NCBI RefSeq assembly: GCF_004341085.1
Contig: NZ_SLXW01000001.1
Span: 558,001-622,000 of the forward strand
DNA length: 64,000 bases
Source of the DNA: Sphingomonas sp. PP-CE-1G-424
GTDB lineage: Bacteria; Pseudomonadota; Alphaproteobacteria; Sphingomonadales; Sphingomonadaceae
Reading direction: 5' to 3'
Shown in pieces: positions 8,947-16,429 of the stretch. The translations under genes and the position numbers were made by a program. The notes beneath the pieces are model-generated. The model worked only from the letters and a program-made list of their open reading frames with translations. It was not told where the DNA came from and did not search any database. Every line of letters begins with the position of its first letter. Position 1 is the stretch's first letter.

Positions 8947-9411
8947 TCAGGCGGAAACCTGGACGATCGCGTCGATCTCGACCGCCGCGCCGAGCGGGAG
9001 GACGGCGACGCCGACTGCCGAGCGCGCGTGCTTGCCGCTATCGCCGAACAGCGCGACCATGAGTTCGGACGCACCGTTGGCGACCTTGGCCTGATCGGTG
9101 AAGTCGACGGTCGAGTTGACGAACACGCCGAGTTTCACGATCCGCTCGACGCGGCCGAGCGTGCCGAGGGCAGCCTTCATCTGCGCGACGAGCATCAGGC
9201 CGCAGAGCTTGGCGGCCTCCTGCGCGTCTTCGAGCGAGACATCGTCTCCGACGCGGCCCTTGACCAGGACGCCGTCCTTGAACGGTAGCTGGCCCGAGAT
9301 GTGGAGCATGCCGTTCGCCAGCACGGTCGGGACATAGGCGGCGACGGGCGCGGCAGCCTGTGGGAGGGTGAGGCCCAGCTCTTCGAGCTTGCGGTCGATA
9401 CGATCGGTCAT
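8947..9411 (-). CDS. RidA/YjgF family protein
   Basis: A 154-residue protein of the Rid superfamily, whose members hydrolyse reactive enamine/imine intermediates from PLP enzymes or have other deaminase-like roles. Visible family features are the N-terminal ANGMLHISGQLPF, the central VERIVKLGVFVNST and the C-terminal HARSAVGVAVLPLGAAVEIDAIV. The canonical RidA arginine that binds the substrate carboxylate falls in HARSAVGV. Length is about 25 residues above classical RidA, as in the YjgF-like atypical subgroup. It lies 42 bp upstream of the GNAT-like gene on the same strand. Confidence 0.88.
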   Translation of the reverse strand: MTDRIDRKLEELGLTLPQAAAPVAAYVPTVLANGMLHISGQLPFKDGVLVKGRVGDDVSLEDAQEAAKLCGLMLVAQMKAALGTLGRVERIVKLGVFVNSTVDFTDQAKVANGASELMVALFGDSGKHARSAVGVAVLPLGAAVEIDAIVQVSA

Positions 9412-9478
9412 GGGTGAGGTATCACCACAGCGGTGGGGGATGGGTCAAGTGGGCCTTGGTACGAACCGCCGTTCGAGC

Positions 9479-9604
9479 AATCCTCCCCCGCCAGGGGGAG
9501 GTGGCTGGCCCTCGCCAGACGGAGGGGGAGGTAAGGGAAACCCGTGTTGCGTGTGCCTCCCCCTCCGTCGCCTGCGGCGCCACCTCCCCCTGGCGGGGGA
9601 GGAT
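9479..9604. repeat. Intergenic palindromic repeat, family B copy 1
   Basis: Outer arms TCCTCCCCCGCCAGGGGGAGG (left, from 9481) and CCTCCCCCTGGCGGGGGAGGA (right, ending about 9602) are complementary, with inner arms GGAGGGGGAGG and CCTCCCCCTCCG. The left and right outer arms can also each fold alone. Homologous copies are at 23461-23583, 26727-26853 and 44750-44873, with a diverged one at 20381-20503. Confidence 0.88.
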
Positions 9605-9612
9605 CGAGGGGA

Positions 9613-10239
9613 TCAGGCGTCCGCCGGCAAACCCGCCTCGAACCGCGCGGCAATCCAGTCCGCGGCCTCGCGCCAGTCGTCGATCCGAGCGTGAGCCTCG
9701 GGCGCCTTCGGTACGGTCACCGCCAGCGCTGGCTCGGAGACCATGTGCAACCGGTGCACCCCCGGCGCGTGCCTGGCGACCGACTCGTGATGCACGGCGA
9801 GGTCATCCACGAACACCGTGACCGGCGAGCCATATTCCTCGACCAGCCGCGAGACCGGCGTACCCTTGCCGCCCTGATTGCACTCGACCCGGTGCGCGAT
9901 GCCGAACTTGGCCAGCTGCTCGATCCGCGGCTGGCGGCATTCGTCCTGGAGGTTGGTCAGGATGACGATGTCCGCCACCTGCGCCAGCCGCTCCAGCGCG
10001 TCGACCGCGTGCGGCACCAGCGTCTGGCGATGCATCTCGGCGGGGAAGAACTCGCCGAGCATCGCCCACATATCCTCGCGTGACGGCGGCGGACCGCCGT
10101 CACGGCGGGTCATCGCGGTCGAGAAATCGCCGTGCTGGATCTGGAAGTCGATGTCGTGGCGCTCGTCGAGCCAGACGCCGAAATGCTTGACCATGTGCAG
10201 CAGCACTTCGTCGCAATCGCTGATCAGCAGCGGCCTCAT
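9613..10239 (-). CDS. HAD-superfamily hydrolase
   Basis: A 208-residue protein with HAD motif I at the N-terminus (LLISDCDEVLL, nucleophile Asp at about residue 8), motif II in IVILTNLQDE, a lysine in NQGGKGTPVSRLV and motif IV in VTVFVDDLAVHHES. These support a phosphatase-type aspartate nucleophile enzyme; the substrate is unknown. The start overlaps the stop of the upstream DUF3572 gene by four bases (ATGA type), so the two are translationally coupled. Alphaproteobacterial homologues in this context are uncharacterised HAD proteins. It is convergent with nothing; a family B palindrome lies just beyond its stop. Confidence 0.87.
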   Translation of the reverse strand: MRPLLISDCDEVLLHMVKHFGVWLDERHDIDFQIQHGDFSTAMTRRDGGPPPSREDMWAMLGEFFPAEMHRQTLVPHAVDALERLAQVADIVILTNLQDECRQPRIEQLAKFGIAHRVECNQGGKGTPVSRLVEEYGSPVTVFVDDLAVHHESVARHAPGVHRLHMVSEPALAVTVPKAPEAHARIDDWREAADWIAARFEAGLPADA

Positions 10240-10520
10240 GCTTCGAAATCTCCCTGGTCCAGCCTGGCGTGTGCGCGGACGAGCGCCTCTGGCTTCACGC
10301 CCAGCGATTCGGCGCAGGCGATCAGGTCCGGCTCATGGTTTTCGAGAAAGCCAAGCGCCGCCGACAGTACCGCCGGGTCGCTTGCTCGTGCACGCAGGTC
10401 GCTCGGGTCGAGGCCTGTCACCGACAGCAACCGCATCGCGCGATCGGGTTCGCCTAATGTCCATACCAAAGCGCGCAGGGCGAGCGCTTCGGCGTCTTCG
10501 TTTGAATCGCGGTCGCGCAT
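10236..10520 (-). CDS. DUF3572 family protein
   Basis: A 94-residue acidic, all-helical-looking protein with the family-typical opening DAEALALRALVWTLGEPDRAMRLLSVTGLDPSDLR and the FLENHEPDLIACAESLG segment. Its function is unknown. The family is restricted to alphaproteobacteria and is commonly found divergent from the divK response-regulator gene, as here with only 36 bp between the starts. It is coupled to the HAD hydrolase by a four-base overlap. Confidence 0.85.
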   Translation of the reverse strand: MRDRDSNEDAEALALRALVWTLGEPDRAMRLLSVTGLDPSDLRARASDPAVLSAALGFLENHEPDLIACAESLGVKPEALVRAHARLDQGDFEA

Positions 10521-10556
10521 TGCCTATCGTGCCTTCTTTCCGGATAAGGTGGATCG

Positions 10557-10919
10557 GTGGCAAAGAAGGTGCTCGTTGTCGAGGACAACGAACTCAACCT
10601 CAAACTATTCTGCGACCTGTTGCGCGCGCATCAGTTCGCCGTCGAACCCGTGCGCGACGGCCGCGAAGCCGTTGCGCGCGCTCGCGACTTCGTGCCCGAC
10701 CTGATCATCATGGACATCCAGATGCCGCACGTCACCGGCTACGAGATCATCCTCGAACTGAAGGCGGACGAGGCGTTGAAGGCGATCCCGGTGATGGCGG
10801 TGACGGCCTATGCCGGGCGTGAGGACGAGGAGCGGATCCGGGCTGCGGGCGCGGATGCGTACGTGTCCAAGCCGATCAGTCTGGCGCGGTTCATGGATGC
10901 GGTGAGGACGCTGGTCTGA
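10557..10919 (+). CDS. divK: Single-domain response regulator DivK
   Basis: A 120-residue stand-alone receiver domain. Acidic pocket residues are E9 and D10, the phosphoacceptor is D53 in LIIMDIQMPH, and the conserved lysine is K105 in YVSKPIS, followed by an LxRFMDAVRTL helix. The opening VLVVEDNELNLKLF and the absence of an output domain match DivK of the PleC-DivJ-DivL cell-fate pathway, which controls CtrA activity and division asymmetry in alphaproteobacteria. GTG at 10557 has AAGG seven bases upstream. Its location next to the DUF3572 gene supports orthology. Confidence 0.93.
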   Translation: MAKKVLVVEDNELNLKLFCDLLRAHQFAVEPVRDGREAVARARDFVPDLIIMDIQMPHVTGYEIILELKADEALKAIPVMAVTAYAGREDEERIRAAGADAYVSKPISLARFMDAVRTLV

Positions 10920-10937
10920 AACAGCCCGGCGGTCCAA

Positions 10938-11093
10938 TCGTTCGTTCGTGCCGAGTAGAGACCGAGTAGCTTCGTCAGAAGCGTATCGAGGGCTCGTATC
11001 GAAGCATGGGTTCCGCGCGCCAACCTGTCCTTCGATACGCCGTCTCGATACGCCGCCTACGGCGACTACTCGATGGCTACTCAGGACGAACGG
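10938..11093. repeat. Intergenic inverted repeat, family I
   Basis: Left part GTTCGTTCGTGCCGAGTAG with GCGTATCGAGGGCTCGTATCGAAG, and right part CCTTCGATACGCC, TCTCGATACGCC and CGACTACTCGATGGCTACTC with AGGACGAACGGG, form an imperfect long palindrome between divK and rpmG. Only one copy is seen in the window. Its GATACG/GAGTAG content differs from the other repeat families here. Confidence 0.7.
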
Positions 11094-11113
11094 GAGGGCG
11101 ATTCACAAACGCC

Positions 11114-11143
11114 AAAAGCCGCGGGGGCTGCCCCGCGGCTTTT
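11114..11143 (-). terminator. Intrinsic terminator of rpmG
   Basis: A perfect 13-bp stem, AAAAGCCGCGGGG (11114-11126) pairing with CCCCGCGGCTTTT (11131-11143), around a GCTG loop. Read on the minus strand it ends in a short T-run and lies 42 bp downstream of the rpmG stop. It is nearly symmetric and could also stop transcription from the divK side. Confidence 0.88.
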
Positions 11144-11185
11144 CGAATCGTCGCAATCGGACGGCGGTTTGCACCGCCGACCGGA

Positions 11186-11353
11186 TTACTTGATCTTGGC
11201 TTCCTTGAACTCGACATGCTTGCGCACGACGGGATCGTACTTCGAGAAGGAGAGCTTCTCCGTCTTGGTACGGGGATTCTTCTTGGTGACGTAGAAGAAG
11301 CCGGTGTCAGCGGTGCTGAGCAGCTTGATCTTGACGGTGGTCGGCTTGGCCAT
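11186..11353 (-). CDS. rpmG: 50S ribosomal protein L33
   Basis: A 55-residue basic protein beginning [20 protein letters not shown], followed by [21 protein letters not shown] and ending VEFKEAKIK; length and sequence are those of bacterial L33. It lacks the CxxC zinc ribbon pairs, so it is the cysteine-free (C-minus) form. It is a stand-alone gene followed by a strong terminator and is divergent from a conserved hypothetical gene. Confidence 0.97.
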   Translation of the reverse strand: MAKPTTVKIKLLSTADTGFFYVTKKNPRTKTEKLSFSKYDPVVRKHVEFKEAKIK

Positions 11354-11542
11354 GAGCCCAAATTCCTATGGCTTGAAAATGCGAAAGCGGCGAACTCATG
11401 CCGCCGCTCGATTAGGCTGGGCGCATGGCGGACGCACGACGCGAAGTCAAGCTTTGCCGCACAGAACGACGCCCGACGACGCACTTAACTGCGCCTTTAC
11501 CCGCCTGGGCGCAACGTCCATGCAGAGAAAAGGAGCGGGATC

Positions 11543-11899
11543 ATGGGGCAGGCAGTACGAAACGCAACGGGACACGTGGCAGCGCGAATCGACGATATGA
11601 TCGCCGTAAAGGCCGATCTCGCCGCGCGGATCGCGGCGATCGACGTCCGCGCACCTTACGCCCGCCCCTGCGACATCGCCGCCGAAGTCGATGCGATTCG
11701 CGTGATCGCGCATAGCAACGGTCTCAACCCCGCGGTCACTGTCGCGCATTTCGTCGATTCGGCGCTGTCCCGCGGCGAGCATGGCGCGCTGGTGCATGGC
11801 TGGCTCGGCATCCTGCGCGATGCGGTCGGCTGCGAACGGCAGGACGTTCAGGCCTGTCACGCCTTTGCCGCGGCGTGCTCGGTCCGACTGGCCGGATAG
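11543..11899 (+). CDS. Conserved hypothetical protein, 118 residues
   Basis: I do not recognise a named family. The protein is soluble, Ala-rich and mixed in charge, with two Cys-containing helices near the end (VGCERQDVQACHAF) and no signal peptide or membrane segment. It is supported as a gene by an AGGAG ribosome-binding site about ten bases before the ATG, by coding-like third-position GC and by its position: the next gene (GDT1-like) starts 3 bp after its stop, so the two are probably one operon. Confidence 0.7.
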   Translation: MGQAVRNATGHVAARIDDMIAVKADLAARIAAIDVRAPYARPCDIAAEVDAIRVIAHSNGLNPAVTVAHFVDSALSRGEHGALVHGWLGILRDAVGCERQDVQACHAFAAACSVRLAG

Positions 11900-11902
11900 C
11901 GC

Positions 11903-12469
11903 ATGGATGCATTGATGGCGGCATTGGTAGCCGCAGCCCTCGCGCAGATCGGCGATCGGACCGCCTGGCTGGCCGCGATCCTGGCGGACCGCCTGCGCCG
12001 AACGGGCCTCGTCATCGCCATGGCGGCGCTGGCGATCCTCCTCGCGAGCAGTGTGGCGGCGGCGCTGGGCGCGGTCATCGCCCCGAGGCTCACGCCTAAC
12101 GCTCAGCAACTGATGCTCGCGCTCGCCTTGCTGCTCCAGGGCGGCGGCGCGTTTTTCCCGGCCAAAGTTCCCGAACGGCTCGACCGGTGGAAGATCGGCG
12201 CGGTCGCGACCGCGTTCCTGGGGCTGTTCATCCTCACGTTCGGGGACGGCATCCAGTTCATCGCGCTTGCGCTCGCGGCACGCTCTCCGGTTCCGGCGTT
12301 TGCCGCGATCGGCGTGACTCTCGGCTCGCTCGTGGTGATCGTTCCCGCCGCGATGATGGGCGAGACGGCATGGCACAAATTGCCGCTGAAGACGCTGCGC
12401 ATCGCGGTCGGCGTACTGTTTCTGGTTACCGGCGTCGTCCTCGCGCTCGGCGCTCTGCGCCTGGTCTAG
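11903..12469 (+). CDS. GDT1/TMEM165-like membrane protein (divergent)
   Basis: A 188-residue protein with six hydrophobic segments arranged as two halves, the layout of the UPF0016/GDT1 cation-transporter family (Mn2+/Ca2+/H+). Each half should carry an E-x-G-D-K/R-T/S motif. Here they read ALAQIGDRTAWLAA in the first half and LTFGDGIQFIALALAAR in the second, so the Gly-Asp is kept but the Glu is Gln in one and Thr in the other. Transport activity is therefore uncertain. It starts 3 bp after the upstream hypothetical gene, implying coupling. Confidence 0.78.
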   Translation: MDALMAALVAAALAQIGDRTAWLAAILADRLRRTGLVIAMAALAILLASSVAAALGAVIAPRLTPNAQQLMLALALLLQGGGAFFPAKVPERLDRWKIGAVATAFLGLFILTFGDGIQFIALALAARSPVPAFAAIGVTLGSLVVIVPAAMMGETAWHKLPLKTLRIAVGVLFLVTGVVLALGALRLV

Positions 12470-12558
12470 ACTGGCGCCTCGACGGGGCTCGTTACGATAC
12501 TGGAACCAACTACCGGCCGGCCGGTTGACCGAGTCCAACTCACTTTGCGGAGGCCGAC

Positions 12559-12744
12559 ATGCTGAAACTCGCGGTTACTTTTCTCGTCATCGGCCTCGTG
12601 CTGGCGTTGCTCGGCTTCGGCGGCATCGGCGGTGCGTTCATCGGTATCGCCAAGATCCTGTTCTTCATCGCCATCGCGTTGTTCGTGGTCTTCCTCGTGC
12701 TCGGGCTGCTCGCCGGCAAGGGGATCAAGAACGCGATTGACTGA
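12559..12744 (+). CDS. DUF1328 family small membrane protein
   Basis: A 61-residue protein with two hydrophobic helices (residues about 3-22 and 29-52) joined by the [14 protein letters not shown] turn, matching the DUF1328/YtjA family of small inner-membrane proteins of unknown role, often linked to stress. The ATG at 12559 follows TGCGGAGG at good distance. It stands alone, with a GDT1-like gene upstream and a DNA ligase gene downstream on the same strand. Confidence 0.88.
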   Translation: MLKLAVTFLVIGLVLALLGFGGIGGAFIGIAKILFFIAIALFVVFLVLGLLAGKGIKNAID

Positions 12745-12767
12745 CGCGGTATTCTGGAGAGCACATC

Positions 12768-12801
12768 ACGACCGTCGTCGGGCGCATCCGGCGGCGGTCG
12801 T
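12768..12801 (+). terminator. Possible terminator hairpin after the DUF1328 gene
   Basis: ACGACCGTCG at 12768-12777 can pair with CGGCGGTCGT at 12792-12801 with one mismatch. There is no clear T-run, so this is only a candidate terminator separating the DUF1328 gene from the ligase gene. Confidence 0.35.
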
Positions 12802-12844
12802 TCCGTATCTGCATCCGTTAGGGCGGCAAGCGCGTTGAACGACG

Positions 12845-14437
12845 ATGCACGCTTTCGCCGCCCTGCTCGATTCGCTTACCTATACCCGGTCGCGTAACGC
12901 CAAGCTGAAGCTGATCGCGGATTATCTGCGTGCGACGCCCGACCCGGATCGGGGCTGGGCGATGGCGGCGCTGACCGGCGATCTCGATCTCAAGGGCGTG
13001 AAGTCGGCGGTGGTCCGCGGGCTGATCGAGGAGCGAGTCGACCCGGTGCTGTTCCGGATGAGCCGCGATTATGTCGGTGACACCGCGGAGACGGTCGCGC
13101 TGCTCTGGCCCGAGCCGACGGTTCCGGTCGATCCGACGCCGTTGTCGATCACCGATGTCGTCGAGCGGCTGGCGGCGTTGTCGCGTGCCGATGCGCCTGG
13201 TGCGCTGGCCGATATGCTCGACCGGTCGGATGCGGAGGAGCGGTTCGCGCTGCTTAAGATGGCGACCGGCGCATTGCGGATCGGCGTCTCCGCGCGTCTG
13301 GCGAAGACCGCGCTGGCCGATGCGTTCGGGCTCGACGTCGATGCGGTCGAGGAGGTCTGGCACGGGCTCGATGCGCCGTATCCGAGCCTGTTCGCCTGGG
13401 CGGAGGGCACCGGAGAGCAGCCGACGCCCGCGGACGTCCCCGTATTTCGGCCGTTCATGCTCGCGCACGGACTCGAAGACCTGCGCGTCGATCTCGCCGA
13501 TTATGCCGCCGAGTGGAAGTGGGATGGCATCCGCGTGCAGATCGTCCATGTCGCGGGTGAGACGCGACTCTACAGCCGCACCGGCGACGACGTGACGGCC
13601 AGCTTCCCCGAGATCGCCGCGGCGTTTCGCACGCCGGGGACGGTCGACGGCGAACTGCTGGTGAAGGGTGAGCATCAGGGTGGTACGCTCGAGGATGGCG
13701 GCGGCGCGGCGAGCTTCAACGCGCTCCAGCAGAGGCTTGGGCGCAAGACAGTGTCGGCGAAGATGCTGGCGGACTATCCTGCGTTCGTCCGGCTCTACGA
13801 CCTTTTGATCGACGGCGAGGAGGATTTGCGGACGCTGCCGTGGACGGCACGACGCGCGCGGCTGGAGGCGTTCGTGCCGCAGCTCGACCCGGAGCGGTTC
13901 GACCTGAGTGCGGTGATCGAGGCGGACGACTTCACGGCGCTGGAGGCGATCCGTGCGACCTCGCGCGACGCGGCGATCGAGGGCGTCATGCTCAAGCGTC
14001 GGGATTCGCCCTATGTCGGCGGGCGGCGTGCGGGGCTCTGGTACAAGTGGAAGCGCGATCCGCTGACCGCCGACTGCGTGATGATGTACGCGCAGCGTGG
14101 CTCCGGACGGCGATCGTCCTATTATTCGGATTACACCTTCGGGTGCTGGACCGAAGAGGGCGAGCTGCTTCCCGTCGGCAAGGCGTATTCCGGGATCACC
14201 GACGAAGAGCTGAAGATGCTCGACAGCTTCGTCCGCAACCATACGCAGAACCGGTTCGGTCCGGTGCGCGAGGTGGAAAAGACACTGGTGCTGGAGATCG
14301 CGTTCGATTCGCTGCATGATTCGAAGCGGCATAAATCGGGCGTGGCGATGCGCTTTCCGCGGATCGCGCGAATCCGGACCGACAAGCCCGCGGCGGAGGC
14401 GGACCGGATCGAGACGCTCAAGCGGATGATCACGTGA
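12845..14437 (+). CDS. ATP-dependent DNA ligase of the ligase-associated repair set
   Basis: A 530-residue ligase that seals nicks using ATP. It has an N-terminal helical DNA-binding domain (about 1-200) and a nucleotidyltransferase domain with motif I EWKWDG (adenylated Lys225), motif III-type segments, motif IV EGVMLKRRDS and motif V LWYKWKRDP, followed by an OB domain ending in a family-typical RFPRIARIRTDKP. This layout is that of the bacterial ATP-dependent ligase (the Pseudomonas putida-type protein) normally encoded with an Lhr-Core helicase, a beta-CASP exonuclease and the PdeM phosphoesterase. All three partners occur elsewhere in this window (22.3, 24.3 and 31.7 kb). No LigD polymerase or phosphoesterase domains are present. 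Confidence 0.93.
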   Translation: MHAFAALLDSLTYTRSRNAKLKLIADYLRATPDPDRGWAMAALTGDLDLKGVKSAVVRGLIEERVDPVLFRMSRDYVGDTAETVALLWPEPTVPVDPTPLSITDVVERLAALSRADAPGALADMLDRSDAEERFALLKMATGALRIGVSARLAKTALADAFGLDVDAVEEVWHGLDAPYPSLFAWAEGTGEQPTPADVPVFRPFMLAHGLEDLRVDLADYAAEWKWDGIRVQIVHVAGETRLYSRTGDDVTASFPEIAAAFRTPGTVDGELLVKGEHQGGTLEDGGGAASFNALQQRLGRKTVSAKMLADYPAFVRLYDLLIDGEEDLRTLPWTARRARLEAFVPQLDPERFDLSAVIEADDFTALEAIRATSRDAAIEGVMLKRRDSPYVGGRRAGLWYKWKRDPLTADCVMMYAQRGSGRRSSYYSDYTFGCWTEEGELLPVGKAYSGITDEELKMLDSFVRNHTQNRFGPVREVEKTLVLEIAFDSLHDSKRHKSGVAMRFPRIARIRTDKPAAEADRIETLKRMIT

Positions 14438-14532
14438 TCGGCTGACTCCGCACCGTCATCGCCTAGTTGCCGGATCGAATTTCGGCGCTATCGCCGCGGT
14501 CTGGGCTCGCCATGAGCATTTGGGAGATCCGC

Positions 14533-15297
14533 ATGGACGTTACGCGCAGGAAAACCAGACGACGGGTCCGTCGCGGCGCGTGGGTGTTCGGGATCATCTC
14601 CGCGATCGTCGTGCTGTTCGTGTATCTTGCCGGCTATTTCGACCGTGATCCCGTACACGTGTATCCGGCGATCGGCGTGCATGCGTCGGGACCGCCGCCG
14701 ATCGCGGTGGTGAACTTCTCGGGTGATATGGGGCTTCGGTTCCTGCTCGGCGCGTCGACCTCGCGCGGGCTGACCGAACACGGGATCCCGGTGGTCGGGA
14801 TCACGACGCCGGCGCTGTTCGCGCATCATCGGACGCGACAGGAGCTCGATGCGATCATCGCGGACGGCGTGCGGACGGCGCTGGCGCGGACGGGGGCGAA
14901 ACGGGTCGTGGTGATGGGGCAATCGTACGGCGCGGACATCGTCCAGACCGGGCTGGCCAACCTGCCGAAGGACCTGCGTCCGCGCGTTGCCGCGATCGTG
15001 CTGATCCTGCCAGGGGACACGGTGTTCTATCGCGCCGATCCGTCCAGCCTGCTTTACGATCACGGTACGCCCGACAGCATGGGGGCGACGACCGGCAATC
15101 GGCTGACCTGGGCGCCGGTGACCTGCATCTACGGGCTTGAGGAGACGGACAGCCTGTGTGCGCTGCTGACGACCGCGAACGCGCGGAAAGTCGGGATGCC
15201 GGGGGGGCATAATATCCATCACGATGCGGATGGGTTGCTGCAGCATGTGCTGGCGGCAATCCGTGCGGTCGCGCCGGGGGCTGAACGGGGGTTCTAG
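14533..15297 (+). CDS. VirJ/AcvB-like alpha/beta hydrolase, membrane-anchored
   Basis: A 254-residue protein with a basic N-terminus, one membrane segment (about 16-35) and a periplasmic alpha/beta-hydrolase domain. The nucleophile elbow is GQSYGADI (Ser131) and a late GGHNIHHDADG supplies the histidine. This matches the VirJ domain of Agrobacterium AcvB/VirJ, a family that includes periplasmic lysyl-phosphatidylglycerol hydrolases. It is the short single-domain form. The ATG at 14533 has GGGAGA five bases upstream, favoured over an ATG at 14512. No type IV secretion genes are nearby. Confidence 0.82.
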   Translation: MDVTRRKTRRRVRRGAWVFGIISAIVVLFVYLAGYFDRDPVHVYPAIGVHASGPPPIAVVNFSGDMGLRFLLGASTSRGLTEHGIPVVGITTPALFAHHRTRQELDAIIADGVRTALARTGAKRVVVMGQSYGADIVQTGLANLPKDLRPRVAAIVLILPGDTVFYRADPSSLLYDHGTPDSMGATTGNRLTWAPVTCIYGLEETDSLCALLTTANARKVGMPGGHNIHHDADGLLQHVLAAIRAVAPGAERGF

Positions 15298-15341
15298 AAT
15301 TCGCCATCTACGAAGCGATCCTCTCCAAAGAGGCACGCTTT

Positions 15342-15423
15342 CGTCATCCTGACGAAAGTCAGGATCTAGGGTAAAACCGGATAGCTCTCGTGGCTCTGGA
15401 TCCTGACTTTCGTCAGGATGACA
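15342..15423. repeat. Intergenic inverted repeat, family G
   Basis: GTCATCCTGACGAAAGTCAGGATC (15342 on) and GATCCTGACTTTCGTCAGGATGAC (ending 15423) are perfect complements of each other. Each arm also contains its own hairpin (CCTGACGAAAGTCAGG). It lies downstream of the VirJ-like gene, between convergent genes. Confidence 0.88.
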
Positions 15424-15480
15424 GAACTCGAATGACAGCGGTTGGGAACGGCGTTCAGAAGGCGGTCGGCCGCCCTCCAT

Positions 15481-15533
15481 GTTCTCCCGCGAAGGCGGGA
15501 GTCCAGACTGGCTCCCGCCTTAGCGGGAGCACA
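15481..15533. repeat. Intergenic inverted repeat, family E copy 1
   Basis: CTCCCGCGAAGGCGGGAG at 15484-15501 and CTCCCGCCTTAGCGGGAG at about 15512-15529 pair with each other and fold individually, separated by a GTCCAGACTGG spacer. It is related in plan to elements at 23335-23432 and 37339-37417. It lies immediately downstream of the glutamine cyclotransferase gene. Confidence 0.82.
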
Positions 15534-15556
15534 ACTGTAGAAGGCGCGGCCGCGGC

Positions 15557-16396
15557 TTAACGCGGTGCTGCGGCGATCTTTATTTCGAAGAGCGTCGGCC
15601 AGTATTTACCCGTTACGAACAGCCGGTCGGCCTTGGCGTCCCAGGCGATCCCGTTGAGCACCGCCTCGCGGTCGGTCGCAGCGATCTCGGCGACCAGCGG
15701 ACGGAGGTCGATCACCGCGGTCACCTTGCCAGACGCGGGATCGATGCGGACCAGGAAGCCGGTGTGCCAGACGTTGGCGAGCAGCGCGCCGTGGACATAT
15801 TCAAGTTCGTTGATGTCGCGTAATGGGCGGCCATCGATCGTCACCGCCACGCGGCGGCGCTCGGCCAGCGTCAGCGGATCGCGGACAATGATGGCGGGGC
15901 TGCCGTCGGACTGGAGCAGCGAGACGCCGTCGCTCGTCAGGCCCCAGCCTTCGCCGGTGTAGCGGTTCTGCCCCTTGGGCTTGAGCGTGCGGACGTCCCA
16001 GCGATGCGCGATGCCGTCGTGCCACGTCAGGCTGACGAGCTGGTCCTTCCACAGCGCGAGGCCTTCGCCGAACTGCGCAGGGTCGATTCGTGCCTTGGCG
16101 AGGATCTTGCCATCCGCGAGCGAGACGCGGCGGACGTCGGATTGCCGCTCCTGCCCGGTACTCTCGTAGAGCGCGCCGTCGTGCCAGAGCAGCCCTTCGG
16201 TGAACGCCGTGCGATCGTGCGGGTAGCGCGCTACGATCGTCGCCGATAGCACCGGCACGTGCGTTTCGGGCGTAGTTGCCGCCTGCCCCTGAGCCGGCGC
16301 CGGCGCCGGCGCCGCGGACGACACCAAAGATGACGAAACAAGAACGGCCGATCCCGCCAAAGCAAGACCGGCCGCAATCATTATCCTACCGAACAC
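15557..16396 (-). CDS. Glutaminyl-peptide cyclotransferase (plant/bacterial beta-propeller type)
   Basis: Converts N-terminal glutamine of peptides to pyroglutamate. The 279-residue protein has an N-terminal hydrophobic signal segment, a low-complexity APAPAPAQGQ linker, and a five-bladed propeller-like domain with family motifs FTEGLLWHDGALYESTG, FGEGLALWKDQLVSLTW, RDINELEYVHGALLANVW and LNGIAWDAKADRLFVTGK. It is likely periplasmic. GTG at 16396 is used because it keeps an Arg in the signal n-region; an ATG at 16381 with AGGA just before it is the alternative. It lies 33 bp downstream of the cold-shock gene on the same strand and may be read through from it. Confidence 0.9.
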   Translation of the reverse strand: MFGRIMIAAGLALAGSAVLVSSSLVSSAAPAPAPAQGQAATTPETHVPVLSATIVARYPHDRTAFTEGLLWHDGALYESTGQERQSDVRRVSLADGKILAKARIDPAQFGEGLALWKDQLVSLTWHDGIAHRWDVRTLKPKGQNRYTGEGWGLTSDGVSLLQSDGSPAIIVRDPLTLAERRRVAVTIDGRPLRDINELEYVHGALLANVWHTGFLVRIDPASGKVTAVIDLRPLVAEIAATDREAVLNGIAWDAKADRLFVTGKYWPTLFEIKIAAAPR

Positions 16397-16429
16397 GGTA
16401 CGATCAGCGTTCTGAGTCAGTCAGCTGGA

